Below, piece after piece: positions 17,101 to 23,983 of a DNA stretch of 35,068 nt. Position numbers and translations under genes: made by a program. The stretch is from Streptomyces sp. Ru71. GTDB lineage: Bacteria; Actinomycetota; Actinomycetes; Streptomycetales; Streptomycetaceae. The notes beneath the pieces were generated by a model. The model saw only the letters and a program-made list of their open reading frames with translations. It had not been told where the DNA came from and did not search any database. The stretch's first letter is position 1. Each line of letters begins with the position of its first letter. The stretch covers positions 1 through 35,068 of the forward strand of contig NZ_PQSS01000075.1 in the NCBI RefSeq assembly GCF_002920535.1, given 5' to 3'.

Positions 17101-17246
17101 GGGACGCCCCCGGCAGCGCCTACGGCACCGCTCCCGGGGCCCGCCCCGCTCCCCCGGGCCGGGCGGCCCGGGCCGCCGCGCTGACCACCACCGCCGTGCT
17201 GGCGACGGGCCTCGCGGCCGGGCTGGGACGGCTGCGCCGATCATGA
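14133..17246 (+). CDS. Fused FAD-binding / Fe-S (CCG-domain) oxidoreductase, YdiJ/D-2-hydroxyacid dehydrogenase-like
   Basis: 1,037 residues with a strong SD (AGGGAGG) ten bases before the ATG. Residues ~40-240 are the FAD-binding PCMH-type domain (VVVPRTPEAAVEAV, LSRGGGTSLAGQC, GGMIGNNSCGATAQAHGK). Residues ~250-545 are the FAD-linked oxidase C-terminal domain (GPSLYGHFGQGCVHTRIPFDL, GGSFSGEHGDGQSRGELL, KAVFDPEDRMNPGKV). Next comes a ferredoxin-like segment with two cysteine clusters (CVGVGKCRQH with a later CP, and CLACKGCKKDCP), then two CCG domains (EPLCCGLTW and ESGCCGLAGNFGFEKGH). This is the YdiJ-type architecture, oxidising a D-2-hydroxy acid such as D-2-hydroxyglutarate or D-lactate and passing electrons through Fe-S centres. 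Unusually, the last ~30 residues include a hydrophobic stretch (AAALTTTAVLATGLAAGL) ending in Arg, a possible membrane anchor. Confidence 0.92.
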   Translation: MGLSGLPDPVVRRSAAPPVDTERLAAALRERVDGEVRFDAGSRAAYSTDASNFRQTPIGVVVPRTPEAAVEAVAVAREHGAPVLSRGGGTSLAGQCTNAGVVIDWSKYCTRIESVDEEARTCVVEPGIVLDALNRQLAPAGLRYGPEPATHANCTIGGMIGNNSCGATAQAHGKVVDNIARLEVLLYDGTRFWCGPTSDEEYAEIERHGDLRAAVYRQLRALRDTYADEIRRRFPDIPRRVSGYNLDSLLPERGFDVAGLLVGSESTLVTVLRAELKLVPVVKERALVVLGFPGVDKAADAVPAVLPYEPIALEGLDKHLIRDEQIKHLNPDAIGELPKGTAFLMVQFGADTLHEAEDRAHRMLEALHESEHDPHVAFLDDPAHEDELWQVREAGLGATAHLPGRPDTFEGWEDSAVAPEKLGDYLRRLRALYEEFGYQSDTGPSLYGHFGQGCVHTRIPFDLYSADGVATYRRFMERAADLVAEFGGSFSGEHGDGQSRGELLPRMFGEEIVTAFGRLKAVFDPEDRMNPGKVVAPYKLDENLRLGADWAPYDPQNLYFRFPHDGGSFAEAANRCVGVGKCRQHTNDGGAVMCPSYQVTREEEHSTRGRARLLFEMMDGHGDSAIADGWRSQAVRDALDLCLACKGCKKDCPADVDMATYKAEFLAHHYAGRPWRRPRSDWSMGWLPALAQAVGRARLGPLVNTVTHTPGLAKAAVTLAGVEDREVPLFARQTLQQWYAGHEPRGDGERGTVLLWPDTFTNHFHPHLGQAAVHVLEAAGWRVELPTEPLCCGLTWISTGQLGTAKRILTRTVRALAGHVRAGGLVVGLEPSCTAVFRADAGELFPGDRDVRRLADRTVTLAELLTEHSPGYEPPRVPERSARALAQVHCHQHAVMGWEADQELLRRAGVDVEHLESGCCGLAGNFGFEKGHLDVSKACAERVLLPRLREADEETVVLADGFSCRTQIHEGDSGGHEAVHLAELLATALRDAPGSAYGTAPGARPAPPGRAARAAALTTTAVLATGLAAGLGRLRRS

Positions 17247-17298
17247 CGGCGGGGCAACGGCGACGGCGGGCCGGACCGGTCCGCCTCGGCCGTACCGG

Positions 17299-17317
17299 CA
17301 CGGCCGCGCCGGCCGTG
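17299..17317 (+). terminator. GC stem-loop after the FAD/Fe-S oxidoreductase
   Basis: CACGGCCG (17299-17306), loop CGC, CGGCCGTG (17310-17317), 52 bp after the stop. A palindrome GGACCGGTCC lies at 17273-17282. No T-tract. Confidence 0.55.
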
Positions 17318-17529
17318 AGCTCCGACCAGCGGTGACCGAGCCACCTCTGTCGTGACCGACCCCGGTGGCCCTCCCCGGGGGCGCCTGGCCACTCGGCCCA
17401 CCGGAGTGCGCCATCGTATGTTGGCCTCATGGCGGTTTTGCCCGTTTCGCCGCACCTCACGGTGGCCTCGACGAGCGGCTGCTCGTGATGGCCGGCGACC
17501 GGGACGCACCCTGGAGGAGACAGGCCCCC

Positions 17530-18864
17530 GTGCCGGACCTGCACGAACGGCTGCGCGCCGAGCTGGGCCGGATCGACGAGCAGCTGCGGGCGCTGCTGGA
17601 CGCCATGGACCGGCTGCAGGGCCTGCTGGACGCCGTGGTGGCGATCAGCCGGGAGACCGAACTCCCCGCGGTGCTGCACCGCATCGTGACCACCGCCATG
17701 GACCTGGTGGGCGCCCGCTACGGGGCCCTGGGGGTGCTGGACGAGGCAGGAGACCACCTGGAGCAGTTCATCGTCGCCGGGCTGTCCGAACAGGAGCGTC
17801 TCGATCTCGCCGAGATCGGCTTCCCGCGCGGTCTCGGCGTGCTGGGGCATCTCATCCGCCACCCCGAGCCGCTGCGGCTGGACAGCATCCTGGCGCACCC
17901 GTCCTCCGCCGGCTTCCCGCCCGGCCACCCCCGTCTGGGCTCCCTGCTCGGCGTCGCCATCAGCGTCCGCGGGGAGATCTACGGCGACCTGTACCTCTCC
18001 GAGCGCGCTGACAGCCGGCCGTTCGACGTGCACGACGAGAACGTCGTCGTCGCCCTGGCCGGCGCGGCCGGGATCGCGATCGAGAACGTCCGCCTGTTCG
18101 AGCGGGTGCGCCTGGGCGCCGAACAGTTCCAGCGGCTGCTCCTGCCGACGCTGCCCGACCTGGCCCCGTTCACCGCGGCCGCCATCTACCGGCCCGCCGC
18201 CGAACCCAGTCCCGTCGGCGGGGACTGGTACGACGCCATCCCGCTGCCCGGCAACGTGGTGGCCGTCGTCATCGGCGACGTCGTCGGGCACGATCTGCAC
18301 GCCGCCGCCTCGATGGCGTCCACCCGGAACATGCTGCGCGGCCTGCTGTACGAGCGGTCCGGCCCGCCGGGTGCGATCCTCGCCCAGCTCGACCGCACGC
18401 TGGAGGCGATCACGGACAACCCCGTCACCACCACGACGCTGGCGCGGCTGGAGCCGGCCGGGCCGGAGTGGCTGCTGAACTGGAGCACCGCGGGCCATGT
18501 CCCGCCGCTGCTGCTCGTCCCGGGGCGGCGGGCCGAGTACCTCTACGCCGAGCCGGGGCTGCCGCTGGGCGTCGACTCCGGGCAGCCTCGCCCCGATCAC
18601 GTGCGGCTCGTGCCGCCGGAGTCCACCGTCGTCTTCTTCACGGACGGGCTGCTCGAACACCCCGCCCGGTCGATCGAGGAGAGCCTCGACGAGCTGACCG
18701 CCCTCGCCACCACGTACGCCGACCTGCCGCTGGAGGACTTCGTCCAGGCGCTGGCCGATCACCACCCCAGCGACGGCCACGACGACATGGCGGTCCTGGC
18801 CCTGCGCACCCCCTGCACGCCGGGTGAGCCGCCGCTCGGCTCTGCCGTGGAGGATTCGCGGTAG
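17530..18864 (+). CDS. GAF-domain PP2C (SpoIIE-type) serine/threonine phosphatase
   Basis: 444 residues from the GTG at 17530 (VPDLHERLRAELGRI), chosen because GGAGGAG lies at 17513-17519; an ATG at 17488 is the alternative. The N-terminus is a helical segment (IDEQLRALLDAMDRLQGLLDAVVAI), followed by a GAF domain at ~30-185 (MDLVGARYGALGVLDEAGDHL, FPRGLGVLGHLIRHPEPLRL, LGVAISVRGEIYGDLYLSE). The PP2C/SpoIIE domain occupies ~200-435, with all metal-ligand motifs present: VGGDWYDAI, VIGDVVGHDLHAAASMA, FFTDGLLEH and GHDDMAVLAL. In streptomycetes such phosphatases usually act on anti-anti-sigma factors in stress or differentiation cascades. No partner switch kinase is adjacent; the MASE1 gene follows after 47 bp and may be co-transcribed. 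Confidence 0.92.
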   Translation: MPDLHERLRAELGRIDEQLRALLDAMDRLQGLLDAVVAISRETELPAVLHRIVTTAMDLVGARYGALGVLDEAGDHLEQFIVAGLSEQERLDLAEIGFPRGLGVLGHLIRHPEPLRLDSILAHPSSAGFPPGHPRLGSLLGVAISVRGEIYGDLYLSERADSRPFDVHDENVVVALAGAAGIAIENVRLFERVRLGAEQFQRLLLPTLPDLAPFTAAAIYRPAAEPSPVGGDWYDAIPLPGNVVAVVIGDVVGHDLHAAASMASTRNMLRGLLYERSGPPGAILAQLDRTLEAITDNPVTTTTLARLEPAGPEWLLNWSTAGHVPPLLLVPGRRAEYLYAEPGLPLGVDSGQPRPDHVRLVPPESTVVFFTDGLLEHPARSIEESLDELTALATTYADLPLEDFVQALADHHPSDGHDDMAVLALRTPCTPGEPPLGSAVEDSR

Positions 18865-18911
18865 GGGGCGGATGATGGACGGGCACACCAGGTCGACGCG
18901 GAGGTCGCCCG

Positions 18912-20003
18912 ATGACGGACGCGCGGCGCGCACGGCTTCGGCGCGACGGCGTCGTCGCGCTGGAGATCTGCGTCGTCGCGGCGCTGTACTACGGCTCGGC
19001 CGAGCTGGGGCTGCTGCAGCAGCTGGTGCGCCGCCAGGTCACCCCCCTGTGGCCCCCGACCGGCATCGCCCTGGCGGCTCTGCTGGTGCGCGGCCGGCGG
19101 ATCTGGCCCGGGATCGCGCTGGGCGCGCTCCTGGCCAACGTCACTCTGGGGCCGTCGATCGCCGCCGTGCTCGCGATCACGGCGGGCAACACGCTCGCGC
19201 CCCTGTGCTCCTTCCTGCTGCTACGCCGCACGGGCTTCCGCGTCGAGCTGGACCGGTTGCGGGACGCGCTGGCCCTGATCTTCCTCGGCGCGTTCACCGG
19301 GATGCTGGTCAGCGCCACGGTGGGCACGGGAACCCTGGCCGTGTCCGGGGCCCTGCGCGCTGATCAGTTCTGGCCGACCTGGTCGGTCTGGTGGACGGGC
19401 GACGCGATGGGCGTGCTGGTGGTGACGCCGGTGCTGCTGGTGCTCCGCTCGGCGCACCGGCCGCGGGAGATACGACCGATGCGCTGGCTGGAGGGGCTGC
19501 TCCTCGTCGGGGCCACGGTGTGTGTCGGCATCCTGGAGACCGGCAGCACACCGCTGCTGTTCCTGGGCTTCCCCCTGCTGATCTGGGCGGCGTTCCGCTT
19601 CCAGCTGGCCGGGGCGGCACCCTGCGCCCTGGCGGTGTCGATCTTCGCGATCGTCTCGGCCACCCGGGGGGCGGGGCCCTTCACCGGCCACGACCTGCTC
19701 ACCGACATGATCGTCCTCCAGGCGTTCAACGGCTCCTCGGCCCTGACCGGCCTGCTCGTCGCGGTCACCGTCACGGAGCGGGACCAGTCCCAGAAGGAGA
19801 TCGCCCGAGCCTGCCGCCACCTGGCCGACATGGTGGAACGCCTCTCCGCGGGCCGCTACCACCCAGCCCTCCCCGACGGCGTCCTGCCCACGACGGGAAG
19901 CAGGCCATCACCGGACGGAGACGGGAACGGCCCCGCACCGCGACGAGACGACCGCACGGCCCCGCCGGACGGGGACGGCGACCGGACGCGCGACCCGGCG
20001 TGA
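18912..20003 (+). CDS. MASE1-domain integral membrane sensor without output domain
   Basis: 363 residues; SD GGAGGT six bases before the ATG. Residues ~10-300 form about eight hydrophobic helices with MASE1 signatures: ALYYGSAELGL, VTPLWPPTGIALAALLVRGRRIWPGIALGA, FWPTWSVWWTGDAMGVLVVTPVLLVL, LLIWAAFRFQLAGAA. MASE1 normally feeds a C-terminal histidine kinase, GGDEF or PP2C output. Here the protein ends in a ~60-residue polar tail rich in Pro, Asp and Arg with no enzymatic domain. The neighbouring GAF-PP2C phosphatase could be the output module in trans; that is inference from adjacency. A helical stretch just after the last TM (REIARACRHLADMVERLSAG) could mediate contact. Confidence 0.87.
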   Translation: MTDARRARLRRDGVVALEICVVAALYYGSAELGLLQQLVRRQVTPLWPPTGIALAALLVRGRRIWPGIALGALLANVTLGPSIAAVLAITAGNTLAPLCSFLLLRRTGFRVELDRLRDALALIFLGAFTGMLVSATVGTGTLAVSGALRADQFWPTWSVWWTGDAMGVLVVTPVLLVLRSAHRPREIRPMRWLEGLLLVGATVCVGILETGSTPLLFLGFPLLIWAAFRFQLAGAAPCALAVSIFAIVSATRGAGPFTGHDLLTDMIVLQAFNGSSALTGLLVAVTVTERDQSQKEIARACRHLADMVERLSAGRYHPALPDGVLPTTGSRPSPDGDGNGPAPRRDDRTAPPDGDGDRTRDPA

Positions 20004-20058
20004 CGGAACCGGTGTGCCCGTGGGGGCGCCTGCCACGTACCGGCTCCTGCCGCGCGGA

Positions 20059-20190
20059 TCAGCCGGACGTCGTCGCCGCCGCCACGCCGAAGGCGATCAG
20101 TGCGGCGCCTGTCAGCCGGCCGAATGCGCGGCGGGTTCGGGGGGTTTCCAGGGTGTGCCTCGCCTTGTTCAGGAGCAGGCGCACGCCGCG
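20059..20190 (-). pseudogene. Remnant of a LysE/RhtB-family exporter (C-terminal end only)
   Basis: Reading leftwards, the last ~42 codons (RLLLNKARHTL, then TPRTRRAFGRLTGAALIAFGVAAATTSG and stop at 20059-20061) look like the C-terminal basic loop and last transmembrane helix of LysE-type amino-acid exporters. Nothing upstream continues the family: the sequence changes at ~20165-20200 into the 3' end of a LysR gene on the other strand. The remaining ~160 residues expected for a LysE protein are missing. Confidence 0.65.
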
Positions 20191-20373
20191 GCCTTCCTGC
20201 CCGGCCTCGTGTGGAACGGACAGCCCCCGACCGTCGCCCTGCGCCCGCTGCCCCGCGGCCGGCGCACCCGCCGCGTCTTCACCGTCGTACGCGCCGGGCG
20301 CGGCCGGCACCCGGCCGTCCAGGCCTGCCGGGACGCCCTGCGCCAGGTGGTCGGGGAGCGCGGGACGGGGTGA
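20185..20373 (+). pseudogene. Remnant of a LysR-family regulator (C-terminal end only)
   Basis: The last ~60 codons (AFLPGLVWNGQPPTVALRPLPRGRR, then TRRVFTVVRAGRGRHPAVQACRDALRQVV, stop at 20371-20373) match the C-terminal effector-domain pattern of LysR regulators (FLP, V-L-RPL-P, R-v-V-r-gr--HPAv-a---aLr). No HTH or co-inducer core is present upstream. It abuts the LysE remnant head to head, as expected if a divergent lysR/lysE pair lost both 5' ends and the shared promoter in one deletion. It ends 14 bp from the MFS gene's stop. Confidence 0.65.
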
Positions 20374-20387
20374 CACCGTGCCGCCCC

Positions 20388-21557
20388 TCAGCGGTGGCGT
20401 GCCCGGCCCACCGCCGCGGCCACGGTCAGGGGCGCGGTCAGGAGCGCCGCCAGCCAGAACAGGGGGCGGTAGTCGTGCGCCTGGGCGGTGGAGGCCGCCA
20501 GCCCGCTGGCCACGGCGCTGCCCACGTAGAGGGCGACGCCGAACATGGCCACGCCCGTCGCGCGGGCCGTCGGGGACAGCGCCGTCGCCCAGGACTGGAT
20601 CGTGGAGTGCATGAAGGACCAGCCGCCCCCGAGGAGCAGGGCGACCACCACGAGCACCCCGGTGGCCTGGCTGTAGCCGGCGAGCAGGTACGCCAGCGCC
20701 ATCTGCACCCCGCCGGCCACGATCAGGCCGACCGGGGACCACTGGCCGACGAGCCGCTTGACCACCTGCGCCGCGGCCATCGAACCGACCCCGTACAGGG
20801 CCGCGACCGCGCCGGCCAGCGTGGTGGGGACGCCATGCGCCTCCAGGGCCGGGGCCAGATAGGTCAGGAAGCCGAGGAGCACCGCCCCCTCCAGCATCGC
20901 CACCGCCATGACGTACCACTGCCACCGCGAGGACAGCACCACGCGGAAGGGCGCCAGCAGTGATCCGGAGGGGGCTCGCTCGGGCTCGGGCAGACGGCGC
21001 AGGGCCACCGCCAGGTAGGCGGCGAGGACGCCGGGCAGTGCGAACACCACTCGCCAGGTGAGGTAGTGCGCCAGCGCCCCGGCGACGACCGTGGCCACGG
21101 CGGTGCCCAGCGCGAAGGCGGTCATCAGCTCACTGAGGGGGCGCTGCCGGATCGCGGCGGGCACCGTGTCGCCCACGTAGGTCAGGGAGGCGGCGATGGA
21201 GGCGGCGAAGAACGCGCCGGCCAGGGCGCGGGCCCCGATCAGCACGGGAGCGTCGGGAGCGAGGGCCGAGGCCAGGGCGGCCAGCGCCGCGCCGGTCAGC
21301 GACACCCGCATCACCCACACGCGGCCCCAGCGGTCGCTGGCCACCCCCCACACCGGCTGCATCAGCCCGTAGGTGAGGTAGTAGCCGCTCGCGGCCAGCA
21401 CCACGGTGGGGAGCGGGGCCCCGAGCCGGGGGCCGATGAGTACCAGCATGGGCGCGATGCAGAAGCGGTCGAAGTTGCTGACGAATCCGGCGGTGCGCAA
21501 CAGCCGCAGGGAGGACGCGGGCAAGGTCGCCACCGGTGCCGGCGCGGTGGTGGTCAC
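20388..21557 (-). CDS. MFS drug/metabolite exporter
   Basis: 389 residues from the GTG at 21555-21557, with AAGGAG about 11 bases upstream. Twelve hydrophobic helices are visible. SNFDRFCIAPMLVLIG is helix 1, and GYYLTYGLMQPVWGVASDRWGRVWVMR contains the MFS motif-A loop (G-x-x-S-D-R-x-G-R). GARALAGAFFAASIAASLTYVGDTVP is helix 4 and GGGWSFMHSTIQSWATALSP lies in the C-terminal half. It resembles 12-TM aromatic/drug-resistance transporters that export small molecules by proton antiport. It is divergent from an HTH regulator across a 340-bp region with a palindrome, the usual regulator/exporter arrangement. Substrate unknown. Confidence 0.88.
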   Translation of the reverse strand: MTTTAPAPVATLPASSLRLLRTAGFVSNFDRFCIAPMLVLIGPRLGAPLPTVVLAASGYYLTYGLMQPVWGVASDRWGRVWVMRVSLTGAALAALASALAPDAPVLIGARALAGAFFAASIAASLTYVGDTVPAAIRQRPLSELMTAFALGTAVATVVAGALAHYLTWRVVFALPGVLAAYLAVALRRLPEPERAPSGSLLAPFRVVLSSRWQWYVMAVAMLEGAVLLGFLTYLAPALEAHGVPTTLAGAVAALYGVGSMAAAQVVKRLVGQWSPVGLIVAGGVQMALAYLLAGYSQATGVLVVVALLLGGGWSFMHSTIQSWATALSPTARATGVAMFGVALYVGSAVASGLAASTAQAHDYRPLFWLAALLTAPLTVAAAVGRARHR

Positions 21558-21897
21558 GGGGTGGACGCTCCTTCCGGGAGGGTTCGACGAGAACGGGTGA
21601 GAAACGGGTGCGAGAGGCGGACCGGTCCTGGTCGGACGCGGTCCGCCACCCAGTTCAGCACCGGGCCCATCGGGGCGGAGACCGCTGGCTATTACCATCA
21701 CTGACAGCCTGCCGGTCCGGCATCGCGCCTGGTGACGGCAGCATCACTACAGGGCGCCCGCGTTCGGGCGGACGCCCGCCGTCGGTGAGGAGAGGCACGA
21801 TGACGCGCGGCAGGCTGTCACCCCCGGACACCTGCGCATCGCCCGTCGCGGACCGCGGTTCCTCACCGGCCGAAGGCGGTCACCGGCTCGGTGGTCG
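21558..21897. promoter_or_regulatory. Divergent MFS/HTH control region with a 13-bp palindrome
   Basis: 340 bp without a convincing gene. The perfect palindrome TGCCGG-T-CCGGCA occupies 21710-21722, next to a locally A/T-richer patch (CTATTACCATCACTGACAG, 21689-21707) that is a likely promoter position. The HTH regulator encoded to the right is the natural candidate to bind here. Confidence 0.4.
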
Positions 21898-22734
21898 GTG
21901 ACCGCCGCACCCACGCCCCCGGGCGAGTCCCCTCGCCGTGAACTGGGCGCCTTCCTGCGGTCCCGCCGTGAGCGGCTGACGCCGGCGGACGTGGGCCTGC
22001 CGCAGGCCCCGGGCCGCCGGACCCCGGGGCTGCGGCGGGCCGAGGTCGCGGAACTCGCCGGGATCAGCGTCTCCTGGTACACGTGGCTGGAGCAGGGCCG
22101 GGTGCGTACCTCGGAGCAGGTGCTGCGCGCGGTGTCACGGGTGCTGCGGCTGGACGCCGCGGAGACCGCGCACGTCCTGTCGTTCGTGGAGGAGAGCAGG
22201 CCGCCCGCCGACGCTCCCACCTGGGTGTCCCGCAACCTGCTCAGTCTGGTGCAGGCCATGGCACCGCACCCCGCCGTGGTGCTCGACCCGCACTGGGACC
22301 TGCTGGCCTGGAACGCCGGGTACGCCGCGTTGCTGACCGATCCGGGGCGGCTGCACCCCAAGCAGCGCAACCTCCTGTGGCTGGTGTTCCGCTGGCCGCC
22401 GGCCCGCACCCTGCTCCCCGACTGGGAGCACGAGGCGCGCGCCCTGCTGGGGCAGTTCCGGTCCCGGGCCGCTCGCCGGCCCAACGATCCGCGGTTCGCC
22501 GAACTCGTCGGCGAGCTGCTGTCGGACGGTGACGCGGCCCGCTGGTACGAGCGCCGGGAGACGGCCGCCTTCCAGCCCTCGGTGCGTCGTTTCCGGCACC
22601 CCGCCGTGGGCGAACTGCGCCTGCGGTACGTGAAGCTGGCCGCCGTGGACGAGCCCGGCCACCACTTCCTGGCCTACCTGCCCGACGACCGGGACTCCGA
22701 GGACGCCCTGCGCCGCCTGCAGGCGAACGGGTGA
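21898..22734 (+). CDS. MmyB-type helix-turn-helix transcriptional regulator
   Basis: 278 residues from GTG 21898. Residues ~15-95 are an XRE-type HTH: LGAFLRSRRERLTPADVGLPQ, RRTPGLRRAEVAELAGISVSWYTWLEQGR, SEQVLRAVSRVLRLDAAETAHVL, the usual signature of this actinobacterial family. Residues ~105-275 are the MmyB-like ligand-binding domain (PHPAVVLDPHWDLLAWNAGYAALL, PRFAELVGELLSDGDAARWYERRE, GELRLRYVKLAAVDEPGHHFLAYLP), a PAS-like pocket shown in relatives to bind fatty acyl ligands. It is divergent from the MFS gene and probably represses it. A strong hairpin overlaps its stop codon. Confidence 0.9.
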   Translation: MTAAPTPPGESPRRELGAFLRSRRERLTPADVGLPQAPGRRTPGLRRAEVAELAGISVSWYTWLEQGRVRTSEQVLRAVSRVLRLDAAETAHVLSFVEESRPPADAPTWVSRNLLSLVQAMAPHPAVVLDPHWDLLAWNAGYAALLTDPGRLHPKQRNLLWLVFRWPPARTLLPDWEHEARALLGQFRSRAARRPNDPRFAELVGELLSDGDAARWYERRETAAFQPSVRRFRHPAVGELRLRYVKLAAVDEPGHHFLAYLPDDRDSEDALRRLQANG

Positions 22735-22780
22735 GCCCCGCGGGCCCGGTCGTTGTCGGGACGCGGACCCGCGGGGCTCA
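22732..22780. terminator. 13-bp stem-loop between convergent HTH and ADH genes
   Basis: TGAGCCCCGCGGG (22732-22744, including the HTH stop codon) pairs perfectly with CCCGCGGGGCTCA (22768-22780); inside it CCCG (22745-22748) can pair with CGGG (22757-22760). Well placed to stop transcription from the left. Confidence 0.75.
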
Positions 22781-22836
22781 CCTCGGCGTGCCGGCGGCGC
22801 TGCGCGGCAGGGAGGGGAGACGTGCCGTTCGGCGCC

Positions 22837-22858
22837 CGGTGAGCGGGTGCTCTCACCG
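22837..22858. terminator. Stem-loop at the 3' end of the biosynthetic operon
   Basis: CGGTGAG (22837-22843), an eight-base loop, CTCACCG (22852-22858), ten bases after the stop of the last gene of the leftward operon. No T-tract. Confidence 0.55.
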
Positions 22859-22867
22859 CGCGGCCGG

Positions 22868-23983
22868 TCAGCCGGTCAGTACGGCCTTCAGTACGGCGCC
22901 CGCCGCGACGTCGGCCAGGGCCTGGGCATGGCTGTCCAGCGGGTAGGCCGTCACCATGCTCTCCAGGTCGAAGCGTGCGGCGAGGGCGGGCAGCACCCGC
23001 ACGTACTCGACCAGGTGCGCGCCGGTGAAGGCCCACGACCCGATGACGTCGAGCTGCCGGTACACGATCTGGTGCGGATTGAGCTTGGTGTCACCGGCGT
23101 CGGTGTACTGGCCGATGACCAGGTAGGAGCCGCCCCTTCGGGCCAAGGTGAGACCCTGGGCGACGGCGTCGGGGACCCCGGCGCACTCGATGACGAGGTC
23201 GGCGCCGTCCGGGCCGGCGGCGGCCCGTGCCTCGCGGAGCACCGCCTCCGGGTCCGTGCCGCCCACGATGTCCAGGTGGACGTCGCCGATGCCGGCGGCG
23301 GCCGCAGCGGCAAGTCGCCCTTCGGGACCGCCGACGATGACGACGCGTGCCGCTCCGGCGAGCTGGGCGAAGGCCGCAGCGGCCAGCCCGACCGGGCCGC
23401 TGCCCTGGACGATGACGGTCTCTCCCACCCGGACGGGCCGCCGCTCGTACAGGGCGTGCACGACCGTGGGTCCGGCGCAGGCCAGGGCCATCGCCGCCGT
23501 GGCGGACACGCCGGGCGCCGCCCGCACCACGGTGGTGCCCGGCTGGAGGACGATGTGGTCCGCCCACGAGCCCGACAGGGCCGCGTCGTCGGTGAGGGCG
23601 CGGTTGACGCCATAGGTGCGCCGGTTGAGGCACAGCGTGGGTTCGCGGTGCATCCGGCACGGCGGACACAGGCCGCAGGCGATGGACGAGGCCCACATCA
23701 CCGGGTCACCCGGCGACAGCGGCTCCCCCAGGGCGTCCCGGCCGCCGCCCGCGCCGAGTTCGAGGACCGTGCCGTAGCCCTCGTGGCCGAGGACCAGGGG
23801 GGTGGGTATGGGCAGATGGCCCTGCTGGAGGTGCAGGTCCGTGCCGCAGATCCCGCCGTGGAGGCGGTCGAGGACCATTCCCCCGGCGGGCGCCGGCGGC
23901 ACGGGGAACTCGCGGAGCACGGGCGGTGCGCCGAACTCCTCCAGGACCACGCCGCGTCCGGTGCGTCCGGTGCGTCCGGTCAC
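22868..23983 (-). CDS. Zinc-dependent medium-chain alcohol dehydrogenase
   Basis: 371 residues from a GTG that overlaps the upstream dioxygenase stop (GTGA). Catalytic-zinc residues are GGICGTDLH (Cys46) and GHEGYG (His67-Glu68). The structural-zinc lobe CGLCPPC...C (Cys103, 106, 109, 118) is complete. The Rossmann motif is VIVQGSGPVGLAAAAFAQLAG (~193-213), so it is an NAD(P)-dependent MDR enzyme oxidising an alcohol or reducing a carbonyl. As the last gene of the ten-gene operon it probably acts late on the pathway intermediate. The first residues are an odd TGRTGRTGR from a 9-bp triplicate repeat, so the true start could be a few codons downstream. Substrate unknown. Confidence 0.9.
   Translation of the reverse strand: MTGRTGRTGRGVVLEEFGAPPVLREFPVPPAPAGGMVLDRLHGGICGTDLHLQQGHLPIPTPLVLGHEGYGTVLELGAGGGRDALGEPLSPGDPVMWASSIACGLCPPCRMHREPTLCLNRRTYGVNRALTDDAALSGSWADHIVLQPGTTVVRAAPGVSATAAMALACAGPTVVHALYERRPVRVGETVIVQGSGPVGLAAAAFAQLAGAARVVIVGGPEGRLAAAAAAGIGDVHLDIVGGTDPEAVLREARAAAGPDGADLVIECAGVPDAVAQGLTLARRGGSYLVIGQYTDAGDTKLNPHQIVYRQLDVIGSWAFTGAHLVEYVRVLPALAARFDLESMVTAYPLDSHAQALADVAAGAVLKAVLTG
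23954..23980. repeat. Three perfect 9-bp repeats at the ADH start
   Basis: GCGTCCGGT three times in tandem (23954-23962, 23963-23971, 23972-23980), encoding Thr-Gly-Arg repeats at the N-terminus of the ADH and lying just after the overlapping stop/start. Confidence 0.8.
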
